Assembly (NCBI GenBank): GCA_009760855.2
Contig: WPIO01000207.1
Coordinates: forward strand, 231,501 to 295,500
Source: Cristatella mucedo
Taxonomy: Eukaryota; Bryozoa; Phylactolaemata; Cristatellidae
Direction: 5' to 3'
Length of the DNA: 64,000 nt
Shown here: one piece after another, positions 44,801 to 54,457 of the stretch
Layout of the letters: every line of letters starts with the position of its first letter
Numbering within the stretch: the first letter of the stretch is position 1
Notes under the pieces: generated by a model
What the model saw: only the letters and a program-made list of their open reading frames with translations
The model's database searches: none
Told to the model about the DNA's origin: nothing
Position numbers and translations under genes: made by a program

Positions 44801-47800
44801 TTTTAGTCTAGCCCACTCATGCAAACGTGCTGTCATCTACAGTACCAAAAGAGGGCTACTGCAACCATGGGCAACCGACTGTAATGGCTAACACAGGTGT
44901 AAGAAGATCGAAACCAGTGCACAGATCAAACGAATTTCTCAAAAAATCTCACAGCAAGCCAACATCCTGTATGCAGACGAGAGCAATGCATGAGGGCACA
45001 CACTTACTGTCAAGGTGTACTGGTTACAGCTGGCTTGTACTGGCCAGAAAATGCCATCGGAAGAGAAGGACTCGGTCGGAAGCCGAAAGACCAGCCGCGC
45101 ATTGGTCCACCAGCCGAGATCATAGGGATAAATAAACGGTTTGTGCTCGCCTTTGACACTGCTGCCATCTGCATCGGCACTGTCGTCGTCACTGTCCTCT
45201 TCTGATGACCTATACTGAGCCTAGAGCGACGTGGAGACGGTCAGACTAGCTTCATGGCGTCATCAGCACAGTTCACCTAGCTGGTTCTGCAGTGACGATC
45301 CTACGATCGCCAAGCTATTTATCCCTCAAGGTGGCATCTGCTCAGTTAACCTACACCATGTACAGCTGCCAACTATGGAAAACCGAGGAGCACAGTCCAG
45401 CTCATGGGAAAAGCAGGCCACTACTAAATGGCAAATTTGGCAGAATCACGATAATTTACCAGAGCTTGTGACCACCATCTCATTCACAACTACAGTGAAA
45501 GATGTGGTCGAGTCCAGACCACACGGTAACCAACAGAGACCACACGGTAACTAACAGAGACAAATGTGCTGAACTGCTATGTGCCTGGTGGGGCAAGGGG
45601 CATCAGCCATGAGGCAGTGACCACACATGAGGAGAAACAGCAAGACAAATTTACGAATCAGCTCCAGTCGGTGATCGTCCCCGGAAACCTTTGCAAAAAC
45701 CCATAGCACATTGCTAAAGTTATTCAGTGGCTGAAAATTGAGATCTTTTCCCCTACTAATCTGCTCTTTGCTTGCTGAGTGCACCTGCCACTGTCTTTTG
45801 CTCTGCTTGAATTTGAAAGTACGAGTACACAGCAGCTTCACACATCAGCACTTAAAAAATAAATAATTTAGATATATCACTTGTATTCCCCGAGTCTCTG
45901 CTGGCACCTAGCACTAACTACTGTCAAATGTACAAAACCTTTACGGCTGCATATCCGCCAAGCCGGGTTGGTCCAGCGGTTAAGGTGCTCGCAACGACTA
46001 AGGTGTGGCTGAGGTCGTGGGCTCGAGCCCTGAGGCATATGTGAAGCGCCTGAATTGAGATTTAGTTCTCTTGGGGCGCTATACAAATGAATTAAACATA
46101 TATTTTATATCCGACATTTGTTTGATTTCAGCAACACTGAATATTTTGGTAGTCATCTCTGCTATTTGCTGGAGCCACAGCCAGCAGACCACAAGGGACA
46201 ACTTTACCTTTAACTTTTTTAATTTGGCATTGGCAGAATCTATTCCACTCTGCAGAAGCTGAAAAGCTCTATTAGCTATTGCAAGCAGTCAGCATATGGT
46301 TCAATGCCTATGCTTAATGACTTGCAGTGGCAAAGCCTGTGCACAAACTAAATGAGCACTAGCTAGTCTGTCGGAGCTTGCTTATAAAGAGAATTTTTCA
46401 GCTGGTAAGTCCAATGCAATTCAATTAATACAAACCCTTACAATATAGCAATACAGAGACAATACAGTCGATTTTTAAAATGCCATCCTCAGTCGTGCAC
46501 TAAAGGTGGTAGTGCTAAAAATAAGGCACATACCTTCTTCCTGATCCAGTTCTCTATTCCAGTCTCGTTCTTCAAAATTGTGCTCATCTGTTCAATATTC
46601 AATGAAAGAAAATTAGGCAAACATATTGACCACAGCCCTTGCCACGTTACTGACATGACAAGCACTAGGGCAAACAGAATATTCGCCAGTTCTCACACCT
46701 AAACTAATAAAAGCAGAGTGAAGCAGCACACAGCCATCTCTATCGGAGGGACTGCAGTGGGCAGCCAGCCGGTTGTGTGACCACAAAATAAAGGAAATCA
46801 CATCATCAAGCACGAAAATCATGAGCTGAAGGCCGGCGGCTGCTGCCTGCTTTGACGACATCACAGCAAGCCGTCTGCTATGCAGACCAGAGGAGGCAGC
46901 GGCCTACACACTGCGCTACGCTACCTGGACAAAGAACAGCATGCCGACAGCGATAGTCACGCCGATCGCAAGGCCTGCAGCAAACAGGGTGCCGAATAGC
47001 GACCATAGTTGGAACACGACTTGTGGCTCGTCGCCCGTGCCATGCAGGATGTACCAACGCTATCAATGAAAAAAGAACTGGCACAACTATGCAATCGAAA
47101 GCCAAGCACGACCGCAAAGGAAATAAGCCGATAGCAGACACTAACAAGGCTTGCTGTAGCTTGGCCGGTTCATACCCAGCAGAACTGTTGCAGCAATCTC
47201 GACCCCCATCCTCTATGAAAAATAAATTATCTGTTAAAATTCATTTCCTTGAAAAACCGTTGGCAACAGAACCTTTAGCTCTGCAGGTCCTGAACTGTAA
47301 AACCTGTTTGGCCCGGCAGCATCCTGAATAGAGATTAAGTTCTCCTAGGGTTCTACACAAATGAAGTATACAAAGAAGTATATACAGGTAAACTCATTTT
47401 CACGAGTCTTACAGAACGAAGTCTTCCCTCCTACTGCCATTTCTGGCACACCGCTAGCAGTGGTACCGAGTGGCTGCTTCCGTGTTACTCACTTCATGGA
47501 CTGAGCCCTCCTCCTGACTCTCTTCCTTTTCTTCATTGATTGATGTCTATGGAGTACCATATTGGCTACCATGTGACCACTAAAGGTCGCTAGCGCTTTT
47601 AGAGCGCTCACGCAAACTCTCGATCGGTGCTCCTACTTGGTCTTCGTGGCTGTTTGGAGATAAATATAGCGACGAATACCTACTAACGACCAGAAAATGC
47701 AGGTTAACTAATGAGAGCAACGATTTAGCACTGATAATAATAATAAATTTATTATAGCACCTCCAGAGAACTTAATCTCTATCACTCTATATTTGCTGCA

Positions 47801-50800
47801 ATGATAGCTTGTCACCAGCGCTAGCTGACAGAGACGACAACAACTCTTGCCTTCTGCTGGTCTTTCCAGTATCCCTCAGCCTACAGTCATGTTTGTCATC
47901 CATAGTCTCTCTCTCTCTCTCTCTCTCTCCATCCATTGCTCTTTCACTGCCCACTGTTTGCAAGGAGTACTTACGTAGTTAATTCCGTAATAAAGGGACA
48001 TCACCAGCATGAAGAAGGCGTGCATGCAGCCAATAGGAGCGAAGAAGAGGAAGTAAGTGAAGTTGGCATGGTTAAAATGACCACAGCATGTGTTGATCCA
48101 AGGACAGTGGTGGTCCATTTTCATAACACACCTGAAATGCCAGTGCCGGTTCACCAGATACATCTCAAAGAAAAACTCCCAATGCTGCACGGTCCGAGCA
48201 ACCATTTTGGATGGAAGCAGACTGAAGCAGCTACAGTATTCAATTCAAATGTCATGGCCAAATAGTAGCTCTGCAGAACATCGGAGCAGCCGTTGCCTCA
48301 AATAGGTGTCCTGTCATGTGCCAACGAAGATTACAACTAGAGAAAATGTAAGCCGACCAGGAATTGAGGGTGCTAGAAAACTGTATAAGAGAACAGTCAG
48401 TATAACTAATTTCGGCATCGAGGACTTACAGCCTGAGGTATATTATATTACAAAGACTAATAACTGATTACGGTTGATTCAATCAGCAGTCCTATCCTCA
48501 TTCTACATTTTTTATGACTGCCCTACCGTTATTAAGGCAAGGTCACAGCCTCAAGCCGTTGCCTCGGCACAGTAGACCGGCTGATGAATGCATGGCAGCA
48601 AGAAGCAAGTGACAGAAAAAGGCTTATAATGCTGACTGGTGATTCGCAAGCTACAATTAAAAACATCGCAATATCCCTGAATTCCTATGCTTATACAAAG
48701 CCTGGAGCAGATTATTGGCTGACATCTCTACATTCCCTGACTACTAGACCTAAAATGAAGCTGTAAACCAACATGTTCCCTGCCATACTTGCTCCATCAT
48801 CGAGAATTGTCCCTTGTGTGAAAATGGACACTAAAGTTGTGCACTTCGGCTACCCAATTGACCTATCTTGTTAAAAAGTACATGGTCTCAGATTTAGTTC
48901 TATTAGATTAACATGCATATGCTTAATTATCCCTTTATTGTTATGCTGGTAACCAATTTCCATTTTTGTGTCCTTGGGTATACAGTGTGTATCCTAATTC
49001 CCTATGCCTAAACAATTAATAACAGCTATCGTTCAATAAACTTTGCTTCTTTGGTCAGGACAGAGATATTTTGAAATTCTCTGGTTTTACAGTTGAGTAT
49101 GCAGCAAATGTTAAGTGCCTGGAAAAACAGTGAGTTCTCCGAGAAGGGCGCTATAAGAAATGAATTATCATTACTATTATTATTATTGAGTGGGGGACCG
49201 ACTTCAGGTTCACAAATATGCCATAAGTCGTGCCACTACCCAAAACAGGGAAGGTTTGGTGAACATAATACGGAAGAGAAGTATCTGTACAAGTATAACA
49301 GAAAAGGTGAATTAAATATTAATTTAAGTAAGATAGCTATATTTAAGTGAAATCGCATCAAGAAGTTGCTTTGACTTAGTAGATACACGTTACTGGAAAG
49401 TACTCAATGAAAACATCTACTATGATATTCGAAGCCTACAAAGTATACTTAGGCATACTTATCCGGAATCAAGACAATCGCTGGGCACCTCATTTCACAT
49501 GCCTAAATTGCCAGAGAACTCATGAACGTACCGTCAATAACTGCTGCTAGATAAAAAAAAATTCTAGCATAACATTAGCTAATGCTGAAATACAACGTTT
49601 TAATTTATATAATTCTGTCATTTCAGCAGGCTGGAATGGGGGGGGGAGAGTAATCAAAATTTGATTCATTTTCATAGCACTCTAAGAGAACCTTATCTCT
49701 ATTCAGGTGTTTCACACATGCTTAAGTCAACGATCTTGGTCTTTAATGGCAAGTACCTTAACCCTGGGCTAAATCAGGATGGCATTATGTTTGCCATTAA
49801 GTTTCTCTCCCAAGAATTCGGCAGGAACAGAATGACCACTCAAGCAGCTGCTATTTCTCCTTGGTGGACTCATCCAAAGTTTGATCTGGCAAGAGCACAC
49901 CTCCCACCGTGTCAAGAGCACCACTCCCCACATTTCTTTATCCAATTGACCCTCAACCACACTTCCCTAAGCTCCGAATCACCAAATCTAATTATCTAGT
50001 GAATGATCAGCTATCTTCAGAATATAGCAGCAGGTCAGACAGCGATGAAAGTATCACGGGATGAAAGTAGCATGCGTCTCTATTTTCCACATAAGGAAAG
50101 AAGCCATGCTTTTACAGCAAGAAAGACCAAAAAGATCTGATCAGAGACCTCGATCCGAACAAGTCCGATGCTGAGCTTCGGACATCTAGGCACAAGGAGT
50201 TGAAAAAGTAGGATGAAAGTGTGAAAGTAACATATCAGACGGAATTTACCGCAATTTCTCCGAGCTCAAAATATATCCATGTTAATTTCGATTCATTTGC
50301 TGTTCTTTTGACTAAATGTGAGCCACAATTTCATTTCAAGTTAACCGCAGTCTTGGTCACCAAAGCAACGTTTGCAGGGAATGAAGGCCATTTTTTACAC
50401 TTCTGAAATGTAAGCAATTAGGATATAACACTTAAAACCCATGTACAGAAATGGTGCTGCATGGTGCTACTACAATGACTGCCAGCTGGCCAGGTGAAGG
50501 AAAGGGAGAAGTATCATGTAAGAGTGGCGACTAAGGCTGAATAAAAAACTGCTGGCACAAGTTAAGGATCAATAGGCCTTCAGCAAAAGCCTCCAGCAAT
50601 CGCAGTTCAGCCGTAAGTAGCATTAAGCTATGCTGGGAGATCAGTAACAGTCCATGTTTATTTAACAATTTTCTGAGAAAAACATATCCAGCTAATGTCA
50701 AAACAAATAAAAAAATATCACTAGATTATTTATAATAATTATCCAATTATCTCTCAGTATAGAAGCATATACTGAATGCTCCTGCTGCACGAGCACTTCG

Positions 50801-52951
50801 GTCAGGTACAGCCGTGGTCGAATTCCAAAACATGTATTTATTTCCAGTAAATGACAACAATTGCAGATTTTTGTGCTTGTCATTTTTGATTAGGGCTGCT
50901 TTCTAAGCCCGGCTGCCTTCACTCAACACCAGGCAGACTGTATCAGCTGCCTCTGTCAGCCTCTGAGAATGCATTCAATAAAGCACAATTGTGGTACCAT
51001 GGCTGCATTGACACAATAGGCATTGTGCCCTGGCAGCTCTAGCCGAATTTGAAATCATGATGCACATTGCTCCAGAATAGCTTACGATATATCATCTACG
51101 AAAGATCATTTATGAGACGACCGGGTACAAATGCAACATATATGAAAATGTCCAGTCAAAAGTGAAGGAGCAGATAACAATAACTATGGCAGTATGCTGC
51201 ATTTTGAAGGCAGCACAAGAGCAGTGGTTTGCAGCATGGCAACCATCCAAGAGAAGCATGCCTCAGCTTGTCTCGAGTTTGTCTAAGATCAGACGGCCTA
51301 GCCAAGCTCTACAGTTCACGTCCCCATATCACGGCCCTATCTTAGCGGAAGAAGCACACATCTCCCAAAGCTCACCACAAACCAGTTACTAGGCACAAAC
51401 TTGCAGCATTTCCATCCTGCTGAAACCTTAATCAAGCCAAGGTAATGGGAGACAAAAATGACAACTGATTACCAGAAAATATGGCGCCGATCAAAGCCAA
51501 GAAATGCAAGCTGTCTCAGAGACTAAATCGCCCTGTCACTAGCATGAGTGCATGCAACAATAAGCAACCTGCTGTCCAACATCTGATGTGCAGCAAGTGA
51601 TACGAAAACCTGACCACAGTAAATTGTGCTACCGATGTCCAAAGGTAAACTAGCATAGAATGGAATGAGACATGACAGAATACATACAAAGCCAACCATA
51701 AATAGGGGATAATGCTTCAATGACAACCATCAACCGTGCTCTGGAGGCTCTAATGCAAAAACACTGCAGCATCCACTTGAGAATGTAGAAAACATACACG
51801 GAAAAACTAGTAAATAAAACTGGGGATTTAGGAAGTGCCCAGCTTGACCAACTAAAATGGAAGGGGCAAGGTGATGCCACACCAAAGTGGCATGCAAAGC
51901 CAATGGCCGGGTCGGGACCCATGGCTTCTGAGAGTAGATTAAACATTCGACTACAGAAGGGAAACTCAGTAACAATACTCGGTGAGCTGAGATATGCTCC
52001 AAGTGGAAAGACAGACCAAACAACAATGCCAAGCACTGCATCACAGATAGGCCCAGCAAAGTTCCCTTGACTCGCTAACTCCCCCCCCCCCCCAGTAGGA
52101 TTAACACAGGGTGGGGTCGGTGGCTGGAGGCAGCAGCAGCACCGCAGAGCTCCACCCTTCGTAACCCTAACCCCCCCCCCCCCCCCCCGCGGAGCAGCCG
52201 GCATGCCAGGCTTGCTTTGGGGTAGCCATCCAGAGTCTGTAGGCCAGCCGGTCTGCAGAAGAGGCCCTTGCGCTAGTGCAGCCAGAGCCGGCAGTAGGAT
52301 TTCAAACCGGAAGCCACGCCACTGACACGACTCTCAGAAGCCAGGTGGGCTGCTTAAGACAACTCTTATACATCAGATTGCACGACAGCCAACAGCAAGA
52401 GATGACATGATTTTGGCATGCATCTTTGCGTAGCTGCCGACGGCGGTGGCAGAGCCGTCCAGTAAAAAGCCGAAAGTCTTCTCACTGCTGTTGTACCTCT
52501 GGCACTTTCGGCAGTGGTGTGACCGTGGAGCCTTGTAGCCGTTGCATACTTCGCACCACTGCAGGCGTGACCTGGCCTTTTGAGAATCCTAAAAGCACAT
52601 CAAACTGAGCGGATCGCAACGATGCAAGCCGGGACGCAACAGCAAAAGCAAGCCGACGATCTGCCGAAAGAAGCCGAGGCAAATTACCGGCTTCCATTCC
52701 GGAGGTACGAAGCCAGGGCCGACGGCCGACGCCGTATAGTGGTGATACAGTATAAGGGAGACCCAAAGGATGAATATTACGAGATTTAAACATCCGCCCA
52801 CCGACGAAGTAGGTGGCCAGTACATCAGGTCGCAGTAAATTGCAAACGAAGTAATGTAGAACACCAGGCCGATTGCAATAAGAGGCCCCCAGTGCAGTAG
52901 CCTCCGCCAGCGCTCGTAGCTCCCCGAGTGGCTTACGCCGGCGCACGCCAT
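33323..52951 (-). CDS. ZDHHC6: Palmitoyltransferase ZDHHC6 (gene span, 9 coding exons)
   Basis: Exons in transcript order: 52688-52951, 52497-52588, 47975-48131, 46925-47059, 46534-46587, 45008-45220, 42486-42673, 37397-37443, 33323-33396. All junctions are in phase and give 407 residues (human about 413). The enzyme transfers palmitate to cysteines of ER proteins. Visible parts: two membrane spans (about 21-40 and 51-72), zinc-binding Cys/His-rich domain (about 98-140) with the catalytic DHHC at 125-128, two more spans (about 143-165 and 190-216), IYPYDLG and FWPVQASCNQYTLT of the cytosolic tail, an SH3-like C-terminus with YWLYGE and GWFPRRCV, and a final KKGS fitting the KKXX ER-retrieval signal. 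The start fits the human N-terminus in length; a splice acceptor 2 bp before the ATG implies a 5' UTR intron. Introns range from 99 bp to 5 kb. Identification rests on remembered family sequence and is very secure. Confidence 0.95.
33573..33950. repeat. 126-bp tandem repeat, three copies
   Basis: CATACATCAATCTATTTTTA starts at 33573, 33699 and 33825, a constant 126-bp period. Adjacent units differ at only a few positions. Lies in ZDHHC6 intron 8. Confidence 0.93.
33951..35044. other. Intron 8 sequence, nothing recognised
   Basis: AT-rich. A 135-codon minus frame at 34221-34628 has no recognisable content and I do not call it a gene. Confidence 0.5.
35045..35200 (+). mobile_element. tRNA-derived SINE (SINE-2 type)
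   Basis: GGGGTAAGGTGCTC and TTGGTTCGAGTCC are A- and B-box-like. The tail segment CACTGCAAGCGATGGTTATA is shared with other SINE-2 copies. Confidence 0.62.
35352..36785 (-). mobile_element. LINE family B, long degraded copy
   Basis: Starts at the hairpin (AGTGCCCTCAGAGAACTC), runs through the reverse transcriptase C-terminus (QNSAARLVCRERCSCHITPL) and beyond the YADD region near 36440, with many stops. Confidence 0.82.
36832..36910 (-). mobile_element. SINE-1 3' half
   Basis: AGTGCCCTAAGAGAATCTCT and CAGGCGCCTCACATATGCC match the 3' half of the SINE at 45957-46097. The tRNA part is damaged. Confidence 0.6.
37086..37272. mobile_element. SPIN-like hAT MITE, 187 bp
   Basis: Non-autonomous hAT element. 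The ends CAGCGGTTCTCAACC and GGTTGAGAATCACTG are imperfect terminal inverted repeats, and GTCTAATC flanks it on both sides (37078-37085, 37273-37280) as a perfect 8-bp target duplication. Internal segments CAGTTCCTCATATTGTGG, TGTGTTTTCCGATGGT and GGGTCATTCGACCCCCAAAG match, from memory, both ends of the SPIN (Space Invader) consensus, whose interior is deleted. It lies in ZDHHC6 intron 8. It has no transposase, so it must have moved in trans. Confidence 0.9.
37397..37443 (-). CDS. ZDHHC6: ZDHHC6 exon 8
   Basis: Acceptor GTTTATAG|G and donor TCTG|GTAAGT. 15 codons plus split bases, reading YWLYGERLPSKSGDS. It is the conserved YWxYG segment of the SH3-like tail. Confidence 0.9.
37444..39087. 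other. ZDHHC6 intron 7, no feature recognised
   Basis: AT-rich. The short open frames (37340-37564, 38278-38529) have no recognisable content. Confidence 0.5.
39088..39344 (+). mobile_element. LINE family B 3' UTR and tail
   Basis: CAACATTTAGTGGGTCC, the repeated CATGCTGCCACT segment, GAAGTGCCTAGAAAGAGATT hairpin half and (TTA)n tail, plus orientation. Confidence 0.8.
39720..39850 (-). mobile_element. tRNA-derived SINE, degraded
   Basis: GGCAATAAAGGATCTTACAC and the GGTCGTGAAGAG...AGCACCTTACCCC segment resemble SINE-2 copies on the minus strand. Confidence 0.5.
40227..40281. repeat. (CA)n microsatellite
   Basis: About 27 CA units in ZDHHC6 intron 7. Confidence 0.95.
41757..41815. repeat. 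(GT)n microsatellite
   Basis: About 29 GT units with one T interruption. Confidence 0.95.
42486..42673 (-). CDS. ZDHHC6: ZDHHC6 exon 7
   Basis: Acceptor GGGCATGCGCAG|GTC and donor CGAAA|GTGAGA. 62 codons plus 2 nt beginning VEQLRQKKKKRDRSV, the start of the SH3-like tail. It has a cysteine cluster CVCCC (residues 340-344). It is very GC-rich, unlike the flanking introns. The long plus-strand frame over it is a shadow. Confidence 0.92.
45008..45220 (-). CDS. ZDHHC6: ZDHHC6 exon 6
   Basis: Acceptor ACGTCGCTCTAG|GCT and donor TTGACA|GTAAGT. 71 codons. Opens with an acidic stretch (SSEEDSDDDSADAD), then FIYPYDLGWW and FWPVQASCNQYTLT, matching conserved ZDHHC6 tail motifs. The acidic insert is longer than in vertebrates. 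Confidence 0.93.
45957..46097 (+). mobile_element. tRNA-derived SINE (SINE-1 type), best copy
   Basis: tRNA-like head with A box (GTTGGTCCAGCGGTTAAGG) and B box (GGGCTCGAGCCC), then a body ending GAAGCGCCTGAATTGAG ... TTCTCTTGGGGCGCTATAC and ACAAATGAATT. The GCGCC/GGCGC hairpin end matches LINE family B, so the SINE probably borrowed its retrotransposition end. Other copies: 30112-30280, 36832-36910, 49660-49775. Confidence 0.78.
46534..46587 (-). CDS. ZDHHC6: ZDHHC6 exon 5
   Basis: Acceptor ATATTGAACAG|ATG and donor AAGAAG|GTATGT. 18 codons, MSTILKNETGIENWIRKK, matching the conserved cytosolic segment after the fourth membrane span. Confidence 0.92.
46925..47059 (-). CDS. ZDHHC6: ZDHHC6 exon 4
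   Basis: Acceptor TTTCATTGATAG|CGT and donor GTCCAG|GTAGCG. 45 codons ending GVTIAVGMLFFVQ, the fourth membrane span. Phase 0 on both sides. Confidence 0.92.
47735..47800 (-). mobile_element. LINE family B 3'-end fragment
   Basis: (AAT)n then AGCACCTCCAGAGAACTTAA and ATTTGCTGCAA. Confidence 0.65.
47975..48131 (-). CDS. ZDHHC6: ZDHHC6 exon 3 (catalytic DHHC)
   Basis: Acceptor GGCATTTCAG|G and donor AACTAC|GTAAGT. 52 codons plus one split base. Encodes CVMKMDHHCPWINTCCGHFN with the DHHC nucleophile, then the third membrane span. All zinc ligands are present. Confidence 0.96.
49086..49188 (+). mobile_element. LINE family B 3'-end fragment
   Basis: GCAGCAAATGTTAAGTGCCT, GGGCGCTATAAG and (ATT)n tail, plus orientation. 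Confidence 0.7.
49660..49775 (-). mobile_element. SINE-1 copy
   Basis: AGCACTCTAAGAGAACCTTA, CAGGTGTTTCACACATGC and the tRNA-like AAGTACCTTAACCCTGGGCT segment on the minus strand. Confidence 0.6.
52081..52188. repeat. Two poly-C runs
   Basis: 13 C at 52081-52093 and 18 C at 52171-52188, the second preceded by AACCCTAA. Likely slippage-prone, and the assembly length may be unreliable. Confidence 0.9.
52497..52588 (-). CDS. ZDHHC6: ZDHHC6 exon 2
   Basis: Acceptor GTGCTTTTAG|GAT and donor CCAGAG|GTACAA. 30 codons plus 2 nt, reading WCEVCNGYKAPRSHHCRKCQ, the first half of the zinc-binding DHHC cysteine-rich domain. Confidence 0.95.
52688..52951 (-). CDS. ZDHHC6: ZDHHC6 exon 1 (start codon)
   Basis: 88 codons from MACAGVSHSG to GPGFVPPEWKP and donor CCG|GTAATT. 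Contains RRLLHWGPL and two membrane spans. ATG 52951 is preceded by CCTTGCAG|AG, so a 5' non-coding exon probably lies upstream. A longer frame to 53065 is less likely. Confidence 0.93.
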
Positions 52952-53687
52952 CTCTGCAAGGAAATAATCAACTAATACTAAAGAAAAAACAAAATACTGA
53001 CCGGAGAGGAAAAGCACACTGCGTAAACCGTTGGCCTCGCAACGCCAATCTGAACGGGTGTACAAAACACCATTCTATCAGTTGGTTTATAGCAGAGCAC
53101 AATAGAGCTGGCAAGCGACAGCGTAAAGAGGTTCAGTTCGCAGCAAACAATTATGCCCTATTCTAGCAAACGCGGTCAGAGATCGAATCTGTTGGTACAA
53201 AACTTGCGGTGGTACATGCCAGTAATACATTCGGGTTACCGAGTTACCGAGTATAAAAAATTGCAAAGAATTCTTATCCTACTTTATATGTCTAGCGACC
53301 GCTCCGCGTAGCAGCCGTAACATCGTAGAGAGCGAAATAGCGGATAAGCAGTTGCCAAGTCTTACCGAATCTATGGGCTTATCCAAGAATTTTGTCAGGA
53401 TTCCTGTCCAGAAGGCAGGCACACGTAGCTAGGTCCTTAAAGACGCTCCAAATCAGCCCAGTACCCTCATTCCAACCACCACTGCGATTGGGGAGCACGA
53501 ATATATATATAATTACGATGGCTTGACAACTCAATGACGGCGACGGAAACTGAAGGCGGAGTCCATTTCGACCTTTTTTAGGACAGTAGATCCGACAGTG
53601 GGCGGGCTTATACTGGATTGAGGGTCGCGGTTGCCTGAGTGGGTAGTTTCCAAACGTACGCAAGGTCTCCTGGAGGCTTAATGAAAT
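52952..53687. other. Upstream flank of ZDHHC6
   Basis: Should hold the promoter and any 5' non-coding exon. I cannot place a start site or TATA box. Confidence 0.5.
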
Positions 53688-53850
53688 TTAATGAAATGTA
53701 TCTCCTTCGGTGACTCCAAAACGCCACACAGACTATCTGGGTGCTACGAAGGAATTACTCCGGTACGCTTACGGTACGCATTCGGTAGCCAACAGATTTT
53801 CTCTCACATCACGAAGAGAAATGGGAAGCATAACAGAGTCAGGAGAGCAG
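53688..53850 (-). mobile_element. LINE family A 3'-end fragment
   Basis: ATGTATCTCC ... TACGCATTCGGTAGCCAACA ... GGGAAGCATAACAGAGTCAG, matching 515-700 and 19690-19885. Confidence 0.75.
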
Positions 53851-53908
53851 ACAATTTAGTTAAGTACAGCTTGCTCTCGGTTGGACTAATAGAGACCCAT
53901 ACAGAACA

Positions 53909-53985
53909 TGTAGCGCCTTGCTGGCCATGGCTTATTTTAGCACGAACAAGAGCTGTTCGGCGGCAGGCAAGAACTCCTTGTTGTA
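53909..53985 (+). mobile_element. 5' fragment of a Ty3/gypsy-type LTR
   Basis: Begins TGTAGCGCC and stays similar for about 75 bp to the start of the full LTR at 54458 (AACAAGAGCTGTTCGGCGGC is identical in both). Similarity stops just where the AT-rich block begins. Confidence 0.75.
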
Positions 53986-53997
53986 AGAAAAGTACCC

Positions 53998-54080
53998 TCC
54001 CGAGACATTTTCATTTTTTCAACTACTCATGCTCACTATCGTTCGTATTCGCAGTTTTCAAAATGAAAATGATCTCGGGA
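53998..54080. repeat. Inverted repeat at the left edge of the virus-like block
   Basis: Arms of about 20 bp (TCCCGAGACATTTTCATTTT against AAAATGAAAATGATCTCGGG, one extra base) separated by about 41 bp. Could fold into a hairpin at or near the element's terminus. Confidence 0.8.
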
Positions 54081-54457
54081 TGAATGTTTTCCTCCAACAT
54101 TAAAACTTTTGTCTTATGATTTATTTTTCAATTAAACACTTTCTTTTCTTTATATAGATGTATCGAAAAAGTCCTCAAAAGGGAAACTCGTTACATACCG
54201 AAGCAAGAAGGTTAATGAATATTGATGAAATAACTCCAACTAAAATGATCGTTTCAAGGCTTCACAAGTTTAAATTAGAATGTACTGGAGCAAGTGGAAG
54301 ACATGAGAAATATGTTCTTAAAGGTAGAGACTATTCTGCAACAGAAATTGAGGATTTCTTCAATAACATAATACAAAGTCATAATAATGCATTAAAAGAA
54401 GTACGGACTAGATTTTCTTCATTTAAATTGCAAACTAAGATTTCAGTTCATTCATAT

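Larger units (their letters stand above)
48132..52496. other. ZDHHC6 intron 2
   Basis: 4.4-kb intron. Holds small LINE and SINE pieces (49086-49188, 49660-49775) and two poly-C runs, with no exon seen. Confidence 0.7.

Noticed and set aside
45551-45841. Minus frame with NNFSNVLWVFAKVSGDDHRL, first considered as a ZDHHC6 exon
   Set aside because: The true exon with YPYDLG and FWPVQ was found at 45008-45220 and joins in phase, leaving no place for this one.
45957-46040. Functional tRNA gene
   Set aside because: A and B boxes are present but no complete cloverleaf is apparent, and the sequence runs into a SINE body found in several copies.
52150-52190. Telomere-like repeat next to the poly-C run
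   Set aside because: Only about one and a half CCCTAA units, too few to mean anything.
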